From Verrucomicrobiia bacterium (GTDB taxonomy: Bacteria > Verrucomicrobiota > Verrucomicrobiia > Verrucomicrobiales > Akkermansiaceae), in contig JAUIGV010000024.1 in NCBI GenBank assembly GCA_030432565.1, positions 1-64,000 of the forward strand: a DNA stretch of 64,000 nucleotides, written 5' to 3'. A program made the translations under genes and the position numbers. The number at the start of each line of letters is the position of its first letter. The first letter of the stretch is position 1. The notes beneath the pieces are model-generated. The model was given only the letters and a program-made list of their open reading frames with translations. It was not told the DNA's origin and made no database searches. Positions 26,187-35,745 of this stretch are shown here, piece after piece.

Positions 26187-28598
26187 ATGATCTTTCCTGG
26201 CAGCACCTACCACGCCCTGATTTCCCTCGCCTTCGGGCTCACGTTTGGTGGAATGAGCACTCTGGCCGGGGAGAACCCGAGCCAGGTCAAGGTCACCTAC
26301 CTCCGGGATGACGGCAAGAAGTTCGCCGATCCCGCGGGAGGTCCCCGTTTTGTCCAAGGCGAGGTCAGCTCCGGCAACTTCGCCTTCATGCCGAGCCTTC
26401 TGCCAAATCCCTCCGTGGTCCTGTTCGACATGAGCAACGTAATCGGGGGCAGGCCGGAAGTCTTCATCCCCGATTCCGGGCAGATTCTCGGGATCTTCAC
26501 GGACCCGCTTTTTCCACAGCCGGGCAAGTTTAGCATCAATTTGCCCATTGAGCCGACCGGGGCGTGGCTCGACGTCGACCACGATGGCGTGAAGGAGCAG
26601 GGCATCCAGATCTATTCACTAAAGGTCGGATCAAACCTGTTTGGGAACTCCCACCTGCAGCAGATGGAGCAGGAGGCATTCGTTCAGTCCTACCTGACGG
26701 ATTTTGTCACGGGCGAGATTACCGAGGGCATCTTCCTGCTCTTCGCACCCGATGACCGCCAAGACTTCCCCGCCGCGCCCGGGAACGATGGTGTCTGGTT
26801 CAGCGGGGACGAACCAACCGTCACCCTTCCCGCCGGATATAGTTTGGCCACCCTGCCCCCGGATGGTCCCATTACCCTCGACTGTTCACCCCGCTTGACC
26901 ATGGGCATTTTGGAGCGTGCGGAGACGGAGTCCCCGGATTTCTCAGCGCAGGGCATCTTGAAGAGCTTCCATTCCCTGATCGACATCCTCGGTGAGCGCT
27001 ATGCCTACACCGACCTGCGCCAACTGGACTGGGAGACCATTCGCGCCGCTTACCTTCCGCGCGTCAAGAAGGCCAATGCCGAAGATGATATGGCTGCCTA
27101 CTACGTTTTGCTCCATGAGTTGGCGGTGTCCTTGGGCGATACCCATGTCGTTGCCACCACAAAGAACCTGGCCCTCAGTCGCGCGCTCTATCAAGGGGCG
27201 CAAAAGACGGCCACGGTTGGTGCCGATGTGTTCGCTGTTTGGGGTGAAGATGACGAGTTGCCCGGTGCGCGCATCCAGGTTCTGAGCGTGGGTGAGAAGT
27301 CACCTGCCCAAAAGGCAGGGTGGGTGCCCGGGACCGAGATTCTCTCGATCGACGGTGAGCCCATCGCCGACCGGGTGGCGGCTGTTCGCCTGCCGGTTGG
27401 AATCGGCACGGAGACCGTGCGATTGGACGGTCAGGCGAGGAACGTGCTCAACTTCGAAGAGGGCCAGGAGGTTACCATCGAGTTCCGGCTGCCAGGATCC
27501 TCCGACACCCAGTCGGTGACCATGACTGCCGGTTCCTACCCGAAAGGCGGTAGCACACCTCCGTCGGCAGTGCGGAATCCGGTGAGTTTCCGACAGATCG
27601 AGGACTACGGGCTGGTGCGTTGGGGTGACTTTCTCCACTACATTCTCCCGAAACTCGCAGTGTTGGAGGAGGCACTCTCGGTGGAGCAGGGGCGTGCCTC
27701 CGGGGGAATCATCATCGATTTGAGAGGAAACAGCGGCGGCTGGGTCGCCCTTTACGAGACCATGGCCTCTTACTTTTTCACTGCCGAGAATCCCATGCCG
27801 GTTGGTATTTTCGACGAGTACTTTTTCGACGCGTCGCAGGGCAAAAGGGTGAAGGTCTATTCTCCCGACTACAAGATCAGCGCGCCCAATCCCGACCATG
27901 CCTACAGTGGTCCGGTGGTCGTGCTGGTGGACCAGACCAGCGCGAGCGCGGCCGAGTATTTCAGCCAGCACCTGCAACAACTCAAACGGGCAACCATCAT
28001 CGGCCAGTATCCTACCAGCGGTGCGGGGGGGAGTGTGGAGCGGGTCACCATGCCTGCCGGAATCTTATTTCAATTCACTCAGGGCGGAACTTTCTTCGCT
28101 GGCACCCGCACGCCAAACCTCGAAGCCAAAGGTGTCAGACCCGATGTTCGAGTTCCGGCCACCCTCAAGACGGAGCTCGCCAAGATCCGGGGCGAGGATC
28201 CGGTGCTCGATGCGGCCATCGCCTTTCTGGATGAACACTCCGACCGCCTCGTTGGTACTACCTGGCGCTGGACTGCAAACATCGAAATGCCTTCGCTTAA
28301 AGAGTCACCCGTGAAGGGAGACGGCATCTACGAAATCACCTTCAACCGCGACGGAACCCTTTCCGTCACCGCCGATGCCAATCGCGCCACCGGCACCTAC
28401 GAACGGAAGGGGTATGACCAAATAAGTATTTCTGTGGAGACATCGACCTTGGCACTGGGGCCGCCTGAATCTCTCGGTGAATCATTCCTGGCTTCCCTTG
28501 GTGAGGTTACCGGCTTCGCCTTTGACAGCCGGCGACTGGCTTTAATATTCCCAAAGTCCGGAAACGAGTCCTTCCTGATGTTCGAGGCGGCAGAGTGA
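26187..28598 (+). CDS. Secreted S41-family serine peptidase with PDZ domain
   Basis: ATG at 26187; a signal peptide-like segment ends around STLAGE (residue 32). About 230 residues of beta-rich sequence come first. A helical N-terminal segment of the peptidase unit (LIDILGERYAYTDLRQLDW) follows, then a PDZ-like region (IQVLSVGEKSPAQKAGWVPG ... ILSIDGEPI). The catalytic core has GIIIDLRGNSGG, then VLVDQTSASAAEYFSQ with the expected nucleophile Ser in SAS. The lysine of the Ser-Lys subfamily (TFGKG region) is not visible: the place reads IIGQYPTSGAGG. It is therefore closer to the tricorn/IRBP-like branch. A beta-rich lipocalin-like tail (GTYERKGYDQISISVE) ends the protein. Extracellular or periplasmic proteolysis is expected. 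Confidence 0.8.
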   Translation: MIFPGSTYHALISLAFGLTFGGMSTLAGENPSQVKVTYLRDDGKKFADPAGGPRFVQGEVSSGNFAFMPSLLPNPSVVLFDMSNVIGGRPEVFIPDSGQILGIFTDPLFPQPGKFSINLPIEPTGAWLDVDHDGVKEQGIQIYSLKVGSNLFGNSHLQQMEQEAFVQSYLTDFVTGEITEGIFLLFAPDDRQDFPAAPGNDGVWFSGDEPTVTLPAGYSLATLPPDGPITLDCSPRLTMGILERAETESPDFSAQGILKSFHSLIDILGERYAYTDLRQLDWETIRAAYLPRVKKANAEDDMAAYYVLLHELAVSLGDTHVVATTKNLALSRALYQGAQKTATVGADVFAVWGEDDELPGARIQVLSVGEKSPAQKAGWVPGTEILSIDGEPIADRVAAVRLPVGIGTETVRLDGQARNVLNFEEGQEVTIEFRLPGSSDTQSVTMTAGSYPKGGSTPPSAVRNPVSFRQIEDYGLVRWGDFLHYILPKLAVLEEALSVEQGRASGGIIIDLRGNSGGWVALYETMASYFFTAENPMPVGIFDEYFFDASQGKRVKVYSPDYKISAPNPDHAYSGPVVVLVDQTSASAAEYFSQHLQQLKRATIIGQYPTSGAGGSVERVTMPAGILFQFTQGGTFFAGTRTPNLEAKGVRPDVRVPATLKTELAKIRGEDPVLDAAIAFLDEHSDRLVGTTWRWTANIEMPSLKESPVKGDGIYEITFNRDGTLSVTADANRATGTYERKGYDQISISVETSTLALGPPESLGESFLASLGEVTGFAFDSRRLALIFPKSGNESFLMFEAAE

Positions 28599-28783
28599 TT
28601 CCAGGTTGCGTTCTTGATTTATTGAAGTTCGTATCACAAAGCTCTGCCTCACAGAGAGATCACCCCGCCAATTCCAGCGGTTCGTTTTGTTCCTTGGATA
28701 GATATCGAAGGGGGTCGATTTTTTAATGCGCCGTCGCAAATGACAGGCTTGCTTCAGGGCGCCGCTCCGTTCGATCATACGTC

Positions 28784-29383
28784 GTGAGCGAGAGTGAAAA
28801 CCAGAAAAGGCGTCGAGTCGTTGTGACCGGTGGTCCAGGCGGTGGCAAGACGACTGCGGTTGACTTTTTCCGGCGAGAGATTGGCGAGCAAATCGTGATC
28901 GTTCCGGAGGCGGCCACGATGATTTTTTCCGGAGGATTTCCTCGCGAACCGGGGGAGCAAGCGCGGATGGCGGCCCAGAAAGCCGTATATCATGTTCAGC
29001 GAAACCTTGAGGATGTTCAGGCGGCGCTTTATCCGGAGCGTGTCTTGCTCTGCGACCGCGGCACCGTCGACGGCGCGGTATACTGGCCGGGCGGGCCGGA
29101 GGGCTTTTTTGAGGCGCTCGAGACAAGTCTGGAGACTGAACTGGAACGCTATGATGCGGTCATTTTTTTCGAAAGCGCGGCCGTTGGTGGTATGGGAATC
29201 GAGGGTGGCAACCCGATCCGCAGTGAGACGATGAATGAAGCAGTGGAGTTGAATTCAAGGCTGAGGTCAATTTGGGCACAGCATCCCCATTTCATGGTCG
29301 TGGATCACGACCCCTCGTTTTTTAAGAAGATCGGGCGTGGACTCGATGCTCTTTCGGAAACGATCTGCAAGCTTTCGCCTTGA
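28784..29383 (+). CDS. P-loop ATPase of the AAA_28 / kinase-like type
   Basis: GTG start at 28784 (the frame has no better ATG). Walker A is VVVTGGPGGGKTTAVDFF at residues 12-29. EAATMIF and LLCDRGTVDGAVYWPGG follow in positions typical of the AAA_28 family, where the DRG motif is characteristic, and YDAVIFFES forms the Walker-B-like strand. Length of 199 aa fits. Members of this family are cytoplasmic nucleotide- or small-molecule kinases of mostly unknown substrate, related to NadR and thymidylate kinase folds. There is no operon partner; the next gene is convergent. Confidence 0.8.
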   Translation: MSESENQKRRRVVVTGGPGGGKTTAVDFFRREIGEQIVIVPEAATMIFSGGFPREPGEQARMAAQKAVYHVQRNLEDVQAALYPERVLLCDRGTVDGAVYWPGGPEGFFEALETSLETELERYDAVIFFESAAVGGMGIEGGNPIRSETMNEAVELNSRLRSIWAQHPHFMVVDHDPSFFKKIGRGLDALSETICKLSP

Positions 29384-29427
29384 TGCGAAGCAGGCAAATT
29401 GTGTTTTACCAAACGACCGGCATTAGG

Positions 29428-29480
29428 TCTTTGGCGGGAAGGCTCTGAAGCCGTATGGCCTGACACGGAAGTGACGGGGG
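29428..29480 (+). repeat. Partial copy of the GC-rich dispersed repeat (R4, weak)
   Basis: TGGCGGGAAGGCTCTGAAGC matches the middle of copy R1 with two differences, then diverges. Possibly a decayed member of the family. Confidence 0.35.
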
Positions 29481-29631
29481 GTGCTTCGAAGGCTCCGGCA
29501 TGAAGCGGCGGAACACGGCGATATTTTGACGCAATATTTGGCAGGACAAACTACAGCGTTTTGGTCTGACTACATTTGGAGCCCCTTGGCGTTTTTTGAT
29601 ATCGAAGAAGGGCGGTGGTCAAGAGAGCGGC

Positions 29632-31011
29632 TCAATCCAGCGCGAGCTCGACCTGATTCTCGAAAAGCTTGAGGTCGGGGTCATCGACGTCCTTCATCCA
29701 GTGCCACAGGGACTTGGTCATCGCGCTGACGCGACCGGATTGTTCGCCATTAGGTTCATCGAGCAGATTTTTCAGGCAATTGGGGTCTGTTTTTAGGTCG
29801 TAGAGTTCTTGCCGGGTGCGATGAAGGTAGAAATCGGCACGGGCGCGGACCTTCGGGTCTTCGGCGTTTTTCATCGCCTTAAAGGTGAGGCCGCTCATTG
29901 ACTCGTTACGGAACTGCGTCTTGCCGTCCGACCAGCCGTTCCAGATATAAAGGAAGTCGCCGTCGTTGATCGCGCGCATCGGCAGGTGCTTCCGGGAGTA
30001 GGGTCGCTCATGGAAGGTGAAGACCCGGTTGCGGCCCGGTTGTTCGGCTCCCTTCATCAGGGGGAGCAGGGAAAGCCCGTTTGCTCCTTCCAGATTCCCG
30101 AGACCGGCGGCGGCGAGAAAGGTCGGAGCAACGTCAATGGTGCTGACGAAATTCTTCTTATCGGTCGATCCGGATTCGATGTGCCCGGGCCAGCGCAGGA
30201 TGAAGGGGGTAATGTTGGAGGCGAGGTAGCAGTTGGTCTTCGCATAGGGAAGGGGCATGCCGTGATCGCTCAGGAAGAGGACCAGGGTATTGTCGGCTTG
30301 GCCGCTTTTTTTCAACTCGTCCAGGACCGCTCCAACCACCTGATCGGCGCGAGCGACGGATTGGAAATAGGTTGCCAATTCCGTGCGGATGTCGGGAAGA
30401 TCCGGAAGGAAGCCAGGCACGGGAACTTGCTTGGGATCGATCTCTCTTGGGAACGGGATTTTTTTGAAGGCATCGCCCTTCGCGCCGGCGAAGGGGCGGT
30501 GAGGATCGGCGGCGTTGGCCATGATGAAGAATGGTTTGTCGGCGGCTTTGGCTTCCTTGATGGCATCACGGACCGCTTCGGCATAAGCTCCGGCGCTGCG
30601 GCCTCCACCGAGGTTTTTTTGTTTGTCGATGCGGTGGAATGCTTCGTGGCGGGAGGGGACGACGTGGATTTCCTTGCCGATCAAACTGTTGAAGTAACCG
30701 GCCTTTTTCAGGGCCTCGGGCAGGCTTGGCACCCCGGGGTTGATCCTGTCGAATCCAAGGGCACCACTGGTTTGTGGGTAGCGTCCGGTCATCAGAACGG
30801 CGCGGCATGGCATACAGATGGCGACGTTGACGAAGCCTCGCTCGAAGCGGATGCCTTCAGCGGCAAGGCGGTCAATGTTTGGAGTGATGTTCTCGATCGG
30901 GCAACCGTAGGCCCCGACCGAGTCACGATTCATGTCATCAACGGTAATGAGTAAAAGGTTGGGCTTGGCGGCGAGTGAGCTGAGGCAGGCGAGGAAGAAT
31001 AAAAGGCGCAT
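29632..31011 (-). CDS. Secreted sulfatase (iduronate-2-sulfatase-like)
   Basis: The ATG at 31011 starts a short signal peptide (MRLLFFLACLSSLAA). The type I sulfatase pattern is complete: NLLLITVDDMNRD (metal-binding Asp pair), GAYGCP...TPNIDRLA, and the active-site signature CMPCRAVLMTGRYP, in which the first Cys would be converted to formylglycine (C-x-P-C-R form). LSDHGMPL lies near residue 260. Length is 459 aa. The product would remove sulfate from sulfated polysaccharide outside the cytoplasm, which fits the nearby lyase and the wider gene set. It needs a formylglycine-generating enzyme or anSME encoded elsewhere. Confidence 0.9.
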   Translation of the reverse strand: MRLLFFLACLSSLAAKPNLLLITVDDMNRDSVGAYGCPIENITPNIDRLAAEGIRFERGFVNVAICMPCRAVLMTGRYPQTSGALGFDRINPGVPSLPEALKKAGYFNSLIGKEIHVVPSRHEAFHRIDKQKNLGGGRSAGAYAEAVRDAIKEAKAADKPFFIMANAADPHRPFAGAKGDAFKKIPFPREIDPKQVPVPGFLPDLPDIRTELATYFQSVARADQVVGAVLDELKKSGQADNTLVLFLSDHGMPLPYAKTNCYLASNITPFILRWPGHIESGSTDKKNFVSTIDVAPTFLAAAGLGNLEGANGLSLLPLMKGAEQPGRNRVFTFHERPYSRKHLPMRAINDGDFLYIWNGWSDGKTQFRNESMSGLTFKAMKNAEDPKVRARADFYLHRTRQELYDLKTDPNCLKNLLDEPNGEQSGRVSAMTKSLWHWMKDVDDPDLKLFENQVELALD

Positions 31012-31257
31012 GAGAAGTGGAAGTTGGATGGAAGGTCGAAGGTCTTCGTCGTCAATTTAGATGAAGCGCACGAGGTTTGGGCGGCATTAGAAACAGTGCA
31101 TCACCACCATGCAACAGTCGAATTTCACGACAGATGTGAACACTGGTGCCCTACCGGGAAGAGTCCTCCCGCCTACTGCCATAAAATTCGTCTTTTGTGG
31201 AATGGGGGGGGAACCGGCCTTGTGCAGCCCGAATGGGGAAGAACGGGGCCTCATTGA

Positions 31258-32394
31258 TTAGTCCTGTGGACACTTGCTGAGAATGTAGCTTCGGCAGATT
31301 TCGAAATAGGAAACCATGGAGTCGATATCGATCCATTCATCCCGTCCATGCAAGTTTCCCACATAAGGCCTGGAGAGCAGCACTGGAATTCCCTGCGAAC
31401 AGAAGAACCTGCCATCACTTCCACCCGAGGAACGCACCAAACGCGTTGGCATCCCGGTCACTTCTTCAGTAATTTGGGCAAACCCGGGATCCGGCGACAG
31501 ATGCGTTGGTTCGGCAATCACAATCGGCTCGGCGCTTACACCCCGCCCCAACAACCCCTCAATCTCCTCAAGAACCTGCTGACTTGTCATCGGCGGAACA
31601 AATCGAATATCAAGCACTGCGGAAGCCAATTCAGGAATCCTGTTAGGGCTGTCGTTCGGTGTCTCAATCATTGTTTCCGTGCAGGTGGAAAACCAGTGGG
31701 TACTGAGATCATCGGGATCAACTTTCCCAGGGGTAAACTGTGAAAAATATGTTCTGATCCTGCCGATGGCATTGGTGATCCGCTCCAGCGCATTTTCAGC
31801 CAACCACGGGCGCGCCGCGTGAGCAGACACGCCCTCGGCAATCAAGCGCAGGTGAATGATTCCCTTTTCCTCGACGATGAGGTCATTGAGCGAGCCTCCG
31901 TCAGGGATAATCGCCAGCCCACACTCCAGACCCACATCTTCCACGAGATACTTGACTCCGTGCCCACCACCACGTTCTTCATCGGAAGTGATGGCCATCC
32001 CCACGGATAGCTCGGGACATTCGTGGCTCAGATTACGGATCAGCTCGATCATGATGGCCAGCTGACCCTTCATGTCACCGGCACCCGGACCGTAGATTTT
32101 TCCGTCACGAATCTCAGAGCGATAGCTGTCGGGCTCGGGATGATGCACCACATCAAGGTGCCCGCATAACAGGATATCCGGCTTTGCCACTCCCGTGGGC
32201 CTGGCGACCAGTGATTCGTAACCATGGCTCTGATACATGGTAATTTCCAGCCCGGCCACTTCCTCCAGATGGTTCCTAACGAGTTGAAAACAACGTGTCC
32301 GCTCCTCGGGCCGGTCATCCGTGCTTTCCACCAACACCAGATCACGCGTCAGCTGGATAAGTCGTTCTCTGAGAATTTTCCGGTCCATAAACAT
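31258..32394 (-). CDS. M20-family metallopeptidase/deacylase (ArgE/DapE/dipeptidase type)
   Basis: ATG at 32394, only 3 bp after the stop of the ATP-grasp gene, so the two are co-transcribed. All M20 metal motifs are present: LLCGHLDVVHH (first His and the Asp), YGPGAGDMKGQLA (bridging Asp), and AITSDEERGGGHG with the Glu pair; the dimerisation lid domain begins VEEKGIIHLRL. There is no signal peptide, so it acts in the cytoplasm. Length is 378 aa. Family members cleave acyl or aminoacyl amide bonds in ArgE, DapE, CPG2 or dipeptidase reactions. Paired with an ATP-grasp ligase, it may trim or recycle the ligated product (inference). Confidence 0.85.
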   Translation of the reverse strand: MFMDRKILRERLIQLTRDLVLVESTDDRPEERTRCFQLVRNHLEEVAGLEITMYQSHGYESLVARPTGVAKPDILLCGHLDVVHHPEPDSYRSEIRDGKIYGPGAGDMKGQLAIMIELIRNLSHECPELSVGMAITSDEERGGGHGVKYLVEDVGLECGLAIIPDGGSLNDLIVEEKGIIHLRLIAEGVSAHAARPWLAENALERITNAIGRIRTYFSQFTPGKVDPDDLSTHWFSTCTETMIETPNDSPNRIPELASAVLDIRFVPPMTSQQVLEEIEGLLGRGVSAEPIVIAEPTHLSPDPGFAQITEEVTGMPTRLVRSSGGSDGRFFCSQGIPVLLSRPYVGNLHGRDEWIDIDSMVSYFEICRSYILSKCPQD

Positions 32395-32397
32395 ATC

Positions 32398-33795
32398 TTA
32401 GTCTCTCGCGGTCTCACACGGCATATCGAGCTGCGCCAGCTCCAGCAGCGTCTTGCTGCCACCAGAGGTGGGCGCAAGGCAGAGAAACTGTCCTTTATGG
32501 ACCAGACCGTCCTTTCCCGTATTAAAGTTCACCGGGAAAATTCCATAGCGACTCTTACCGGGAATGAACAGGTCATGTGCCGAGTGTAAGAGCTGCATCA
32601 GTTCTTCACCCGGCACTGGTTGGGTGAAGCGCAGGTTTTGTAACAACCACGCTCCATCAGGCATGAAATGATGCGCCAGCACCGAGGGGTAGGTCGCGCC
32701 GGTAACGCGCGCGTTCAGCTCGCAAACATAGACCTGAAACGCCCCATCATCGCTCTCTGTCAGTAAAAAATCCGCACTGGCCGTTCCGCGATACCCCTGG
32801 CGATGAAGCCACTGTCCCGCCACACCTGCCTGACGCAACATTTCGGCACGCCACTCCGGATGTTTCGCCAGATAAGGTGGAGGGGATTCGTTGCCCTCAT
32901 GAATGCTGTCCCCACTCAGAATCTGCTCTGTGATGTCGTACATCACCACTTCCATGTCGTTGAGAAACAGCTGCACACTCGGACTGCGCATTGAAACGAT
33001 TCCATGCTCACCAGTTTGCAACCATCCTTGGACCAGACACGGCCCCTCCATGAAAAAATGATCCGGGACACGTTTCCGGATGTTGCCGCGATCCGACAAG
33101 TCGGCGACTTTCACCAACCCAATTCCCGAGGCCCCCATGGGTGCCTTGACCACTCCGGCAGTGAATCCGGCGGACTGCAATCGATCGAGACAGCTGTCGA
33201 TGTCTTCACCACGTTCGGCGATTTCTGTCGTGGCCGTCGGCAGACCCGACTTCTCGAGGTGCTCATGCAACATCCATTTATTGTTACCGTGTCTACTTCC
33301 ATCGGAGGTGGAAAAGGTCCGCATTCCCGCATAACTTGAAACCCCTGCGATGGTGGAGTCGGTCACGTATCCATCGATGAAATCCGCACTGTGGTCACGT
33401 AGCGTCTTAAAGGCGCGGCAATGTTCAAGGTTTCCCGACCGCAGGCAACGGCCCATTTCCAGATAATTCTGGTGCGTGAGGATCTCAAGATCAGGTAAAG
33501 ACAACCCGGCCGTATCGGTAAAATAACGCATCAAGGCCGGATCAGGGCGACTCTCCAACATCAGCAAATTGTCGCCGCCACCTGCATAAAGCAGATCGAG
33601 AATTGGCAACAATCTGCCGCCATACGAATCCACCTCACCTACCACGTCTGCGAGCATTTCCGTTTCTTCTTCGTTCTCAAAAAAGAGCCCTAAAAGATTC
33701 GCAACGAATGCCGCATTACGATTCCAGAATGCCGGCAACTTGTCGATGGATTCGACGACCGCAGGTGCGCCGTCTGACGAGAGGCAGGATGGCAT
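32398..33795 (-). CDS. ATP-grasp ligase with a pre-ATP-grasp domain (peptide ligase-like)
   Basis: Start at 33795. The first 110 residues form a separate alpha/beta domain ending ...GGGDNLLMLESRPDPALMRYF. This resembles the pre-ATP-grasp domain of PGM1-type peptide ligases. The ATP-grasp part follows: a central module with NNKWMLHEHLEKSGLPT, the ATP-binding VVKAPMGASGIGLVKV loop, and a C-terminal module with YVCELNARVTGATYPSVLAHH, which has the Glu and Asn expected to bind Mg. Length is 465 aa with no signal peptide. Such enzymes join a carboxylate to an amine through an acyl phosphate. The gene is immediately upstream of the M20 peptidase. No biosynthetic partner other than the M20 gene is nearby, so the product is unknown. 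Confidence 0.7.
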   Translation of the reverse strand: MPSCLSSDGAPAVVESIDKLPAFWNRNAAFVANLLGLFFENEEETEMLADVVGEVDSYGGRLLPILDLLYAGGGDNLLMLESRPDPALMRYFTDTAGLSLPDLEILTHQNYLEMGRCLRSGNLEHCRAFKTLRDHSADFIDGYVTDSTIAGVSSYAGMRTFSTSDGSRHGNNKWMLHEHLEKSGLPTATTEIAERGEDIDSCLDRLQSAGFTAGVVKAPMGASGIGLVKVADLSDRGNIRKRVPDHFFMEGPCLVQGWLQTGEHGIVSMRSPSVQLFLNDMEVVMYDITEQILSGDSIHEGNESPPPYLAKHPEWRAEMLRQAGVAGQWLHRQGYRGTASADFLLTESDDGAFQVYVCELNARVTGATYPSVLAHHFMPDGAWLLQNLRFTQPVPGEELMQLLHSAHDLFIPGKSRYGIFPVNFNTGKDGLVHKGQFLCLAPTSGGSKTLLELAQLDMPCETARD

Positions 33796-34164
33796 GGAGG
33801 GAAACTAGCATAAGCGACTTTTACACTCCATGCGATTTTCGCGCAGAAGACATCACGCAGTCGCTCCTGTCTCTTCATCGATTGCTCCGTGAATACACCC
33901 GACCCGATCGACGTGAAGGGGATATGGAATTCGCGGAGTTGGATGGATTGCCGGCGTGACCTGATGGGATTGTCCTTTTGACGGAAAGGGAAGGGAAGTT
34001 GGCCGTGTCTGGAGTGGAGCTTTGAGGTATGGCAATGGGCAGTGCGGAATCAAGCCGAGCAATGATGGCTGGAATCTTCTCTTGTTTGCGAGCCTCTTGG
34101 AAAAGGGGACGAGGATTGTAATCGTCAACCCGATCTCGCTCGGTCACCCTCTGGTGATTGAAAG
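33796..34164. other. Divergent intergenic region with no recognised gene
   Basis: About 370 bp between the ATP-grasp gene and the PH-like gene. The frame reading ...DITQSLLSLHRLLREYTRP on the plus strand has coding-like composition but no plausible start or family. Confidence 0.5.
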
Positions 34165-34689
34165 ATGAGTGATAAGAAAAAAGAGGAACCACTCCGTGAA
34201 GTTCAACCCGTTGTTGTTCCAATGCAGTATTTTGTCTTTGGGCCTTTGGCGGCTGGTTTTATTTCAGTCTTCCCCGGAATGTTTGCTTTCGTCATCAGTA
34301 ATATGATTGCTCGTTCCTTTGATCCGGTGATTGGCTACGGTTTCACGATTTATCTGATCTCGTTCGCGCTGGCGATGTATTTACTCTACCTCAAGGCTTT
34401 CAAGGAGCCAGAAAAGACAAGGTATCGAATCTTTGAGAACAAGCTGGAATACTACGAGGGCTTTTTTAACCGCCAGCAGCGCACTGTTGTGTTTGATCAA
34501 GTTATTGATGTCGTCCTGAAGGAGGGGGTTTTTCAGCAAGCCAAGAGTGCCGGCTCGATCACTCTTGTCACCCAGCAGTTGGTGTCTTCGGGCGATGGTA
34601 AATTGTCGAATCGATCTGTGGTTCTGAAGAATATTCCAAACCCCCAGGAGGTGTATGATTTGATCCGTAATCTGGCCGATAAAGGCTAA
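34165..34689 (+). CDS. Membrane protein with two helices and a bacterial PH-like domain
   Basis: ATG at 34165. After a charged N-terminus come two membrane helices (FVFGPLAAGFISVFPGMFAFVI and GFTIYLISFALAMYLLYL), then a cytoplasmic beta-rich domain: RYRIFENKLEYYEGFFNRQQRTVVFDQVIDVVLKEGVFQQ. This matches bacterial PH-domain (DUF304/bPH2) membrane proteins. Length of 174 aa is typical. The biochemical role of this family is not established. The gene is alone. Confidence 0.75.
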   Translation: MSDKKKEEPLREVQPVVVPMQYFVFGPLAAGFISVFPGMFAFVISNMIARSFDPVIGYGFTIYLISFALAMYLLYLKAFKEPEKTRYRIFENKLEYYEGFFNRQQRTVVFDQVIDVVLKEGVFQQAKSAGSITLVTQQLVSSGDGKLSNRSVVLKNIPNPQEVYDLIRNLADKG

Positions 34690-34885
34690 AATGCCGGTGA
34701 AGTGATCAGTCGGAAATACTCCTTTTCGGGTAGATCATCGGACGTGTAGGTGCCGTAGAAAGCACTGAGCAGTTCAATCCCTTTTTGGAGGGATTGGAAA
34801 CCGGAACAAGGCATGGCAGGAGGAGCGGTGGCGCTGGATCAGAGCGAAAGTAAAACACTCCCCGTGAAAAAGCGTTTTGGTCTCG

Positions 34886-34911
34886 GAAAAGGGAGACCGA
34901 AAAGGGAGACC
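34886..34911. repeat. Two tandem copies of a 13-bp unit
   Basis: GAAAAGGGAGACC occurs twice without mismatch, just beyond the terminator of the PEP-CTERM gene. The period equals that of the array at 3626-3664, but the unit is different. Confidence 0.7.
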
Positions 34912-34923
34912 AGTTCCGGCGGT

Positions 34924-34963
34924 GGAAAAAAAATCCGGCGAACCTACCAGGGGTCGGCCGGAT
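34924..34963 (-). terminator. Rho-independent terminator of the 34990 PEP-CTERM gene
   Basis: On the minus strand ATCCGGC and GCCGGAT pair over 7 bp around a 17-nt loop and are followed directly by a run of seven T. It lies about 27 bp after the stop. Confidence 0.65.
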
Positions 34964-34989
34964 GAATGCCATGCAGATTGCTTTTGGGA

Positions 34990-35745
34990 TCAGGATCGGC
35001 GACGACGGAGCACTCCGAGCATTCCGAGAGCCGCGAGAGCCAGCGAGGAGGGCTCGGGAACGACTGTCTGGTTGGAAAGGGCATACATGTGGGCGCTTCC
35101 CGAGTTTGCTCCTCCCGCTGCCGAAACGGCGGCAGTGATGTCGAGTTGCTCGGCTTGGGCTGTGTAGGTGTAGCTCACGTAATAAGCTTGTTGATCGTTT
35201 CCGCTTCCCAGAACAATACTGGGGCGATCTTCCGGCACGGTTCCGGCGGAGTCGATCTCGCTCCCATGGGTGAAGCTCAGGTCAAGGGGGCGACCAGTCC
35301 CATCAGTGTCCCAGATGCGGATATAAAGACGGGCTTCGTACTGCTGGCCAAGGGTCAGACCGGTCAGGGTGTAGGTTTGCGCAGACGGGGGATTGGCGCC
35401 GTTGGGCGAAAAAGTGAAACCGCCAAGCAGATTCTGCACCCCCGGACCGGTGACTCCGCCAAGCGCCGGAACCCAATCCCCGTTGAGCGCGGCGATTTGA
35501 CCCTTGTTGTTTGCCCCGGTGTCCCAGATGAAGTTTGCAGGAGTGGTGGCACTGGTGAGAACCTCAAAGGAAACCCCGTTGACTGTTGCCGGGCTTCCCC
35601 CGCTGATGGTGTGGGTGTAATCGATGGCTGGAGAGATGCCGGTGCTGGCATCGTCGGTGATTGGAAAAACCGCAATCGTTCCCGCCCGAGCGGTCGGGGT
35701 GATGGCAAGAAGGACAGGCAAAAGGGAAAAGGTGATTTTTTTCAT
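34990..35745 (-). CDS. PEP-CTERM sorted exported protein
   Basis: The ATG at 35745 begins a signal peptide (MKKITFSLLPVLLAITPTARA). The body is beta-rich with no clear family; FIWDTGANNKGQIAAL and YEARLYIRIWDTDGTGRPLDL suggest a jelly-roll-like exported domain. The tail VPEPSSLALAALGMLGVLRRRRS is a complete PEP-CTERM signal: PEP motif, hydrophobic helix and basic cluster. Length is 251 aa. A terminator with a T-run follows it. The function of the passenger is unknown; the tail implies processing by an exosortase-type enzyme encoded elsewhere. Confidence 0.85.
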   Translation of the reverse strand: MKKITFSLLPVLLAITPTARAGTIAVFPITDDASTGISPAIDYTHTISGGSPATVNGVSFEVLTSATTPANFIWDTGANNKGQIAALNGDWVPALGGVTGPGVQNLLGGFTFSPNGANPPSAQTYTLTGLTLGQQYEARLYIRIWDTDGTGRPLDLSFTHGSEIDSAGTVPEDRPSIVLGSGNDQQAYYVSYTYTAQAEQLDITAAVSAAGGANSGSAHMYALSNQTVVPEPSSLALAALGMLGVLRRRRS

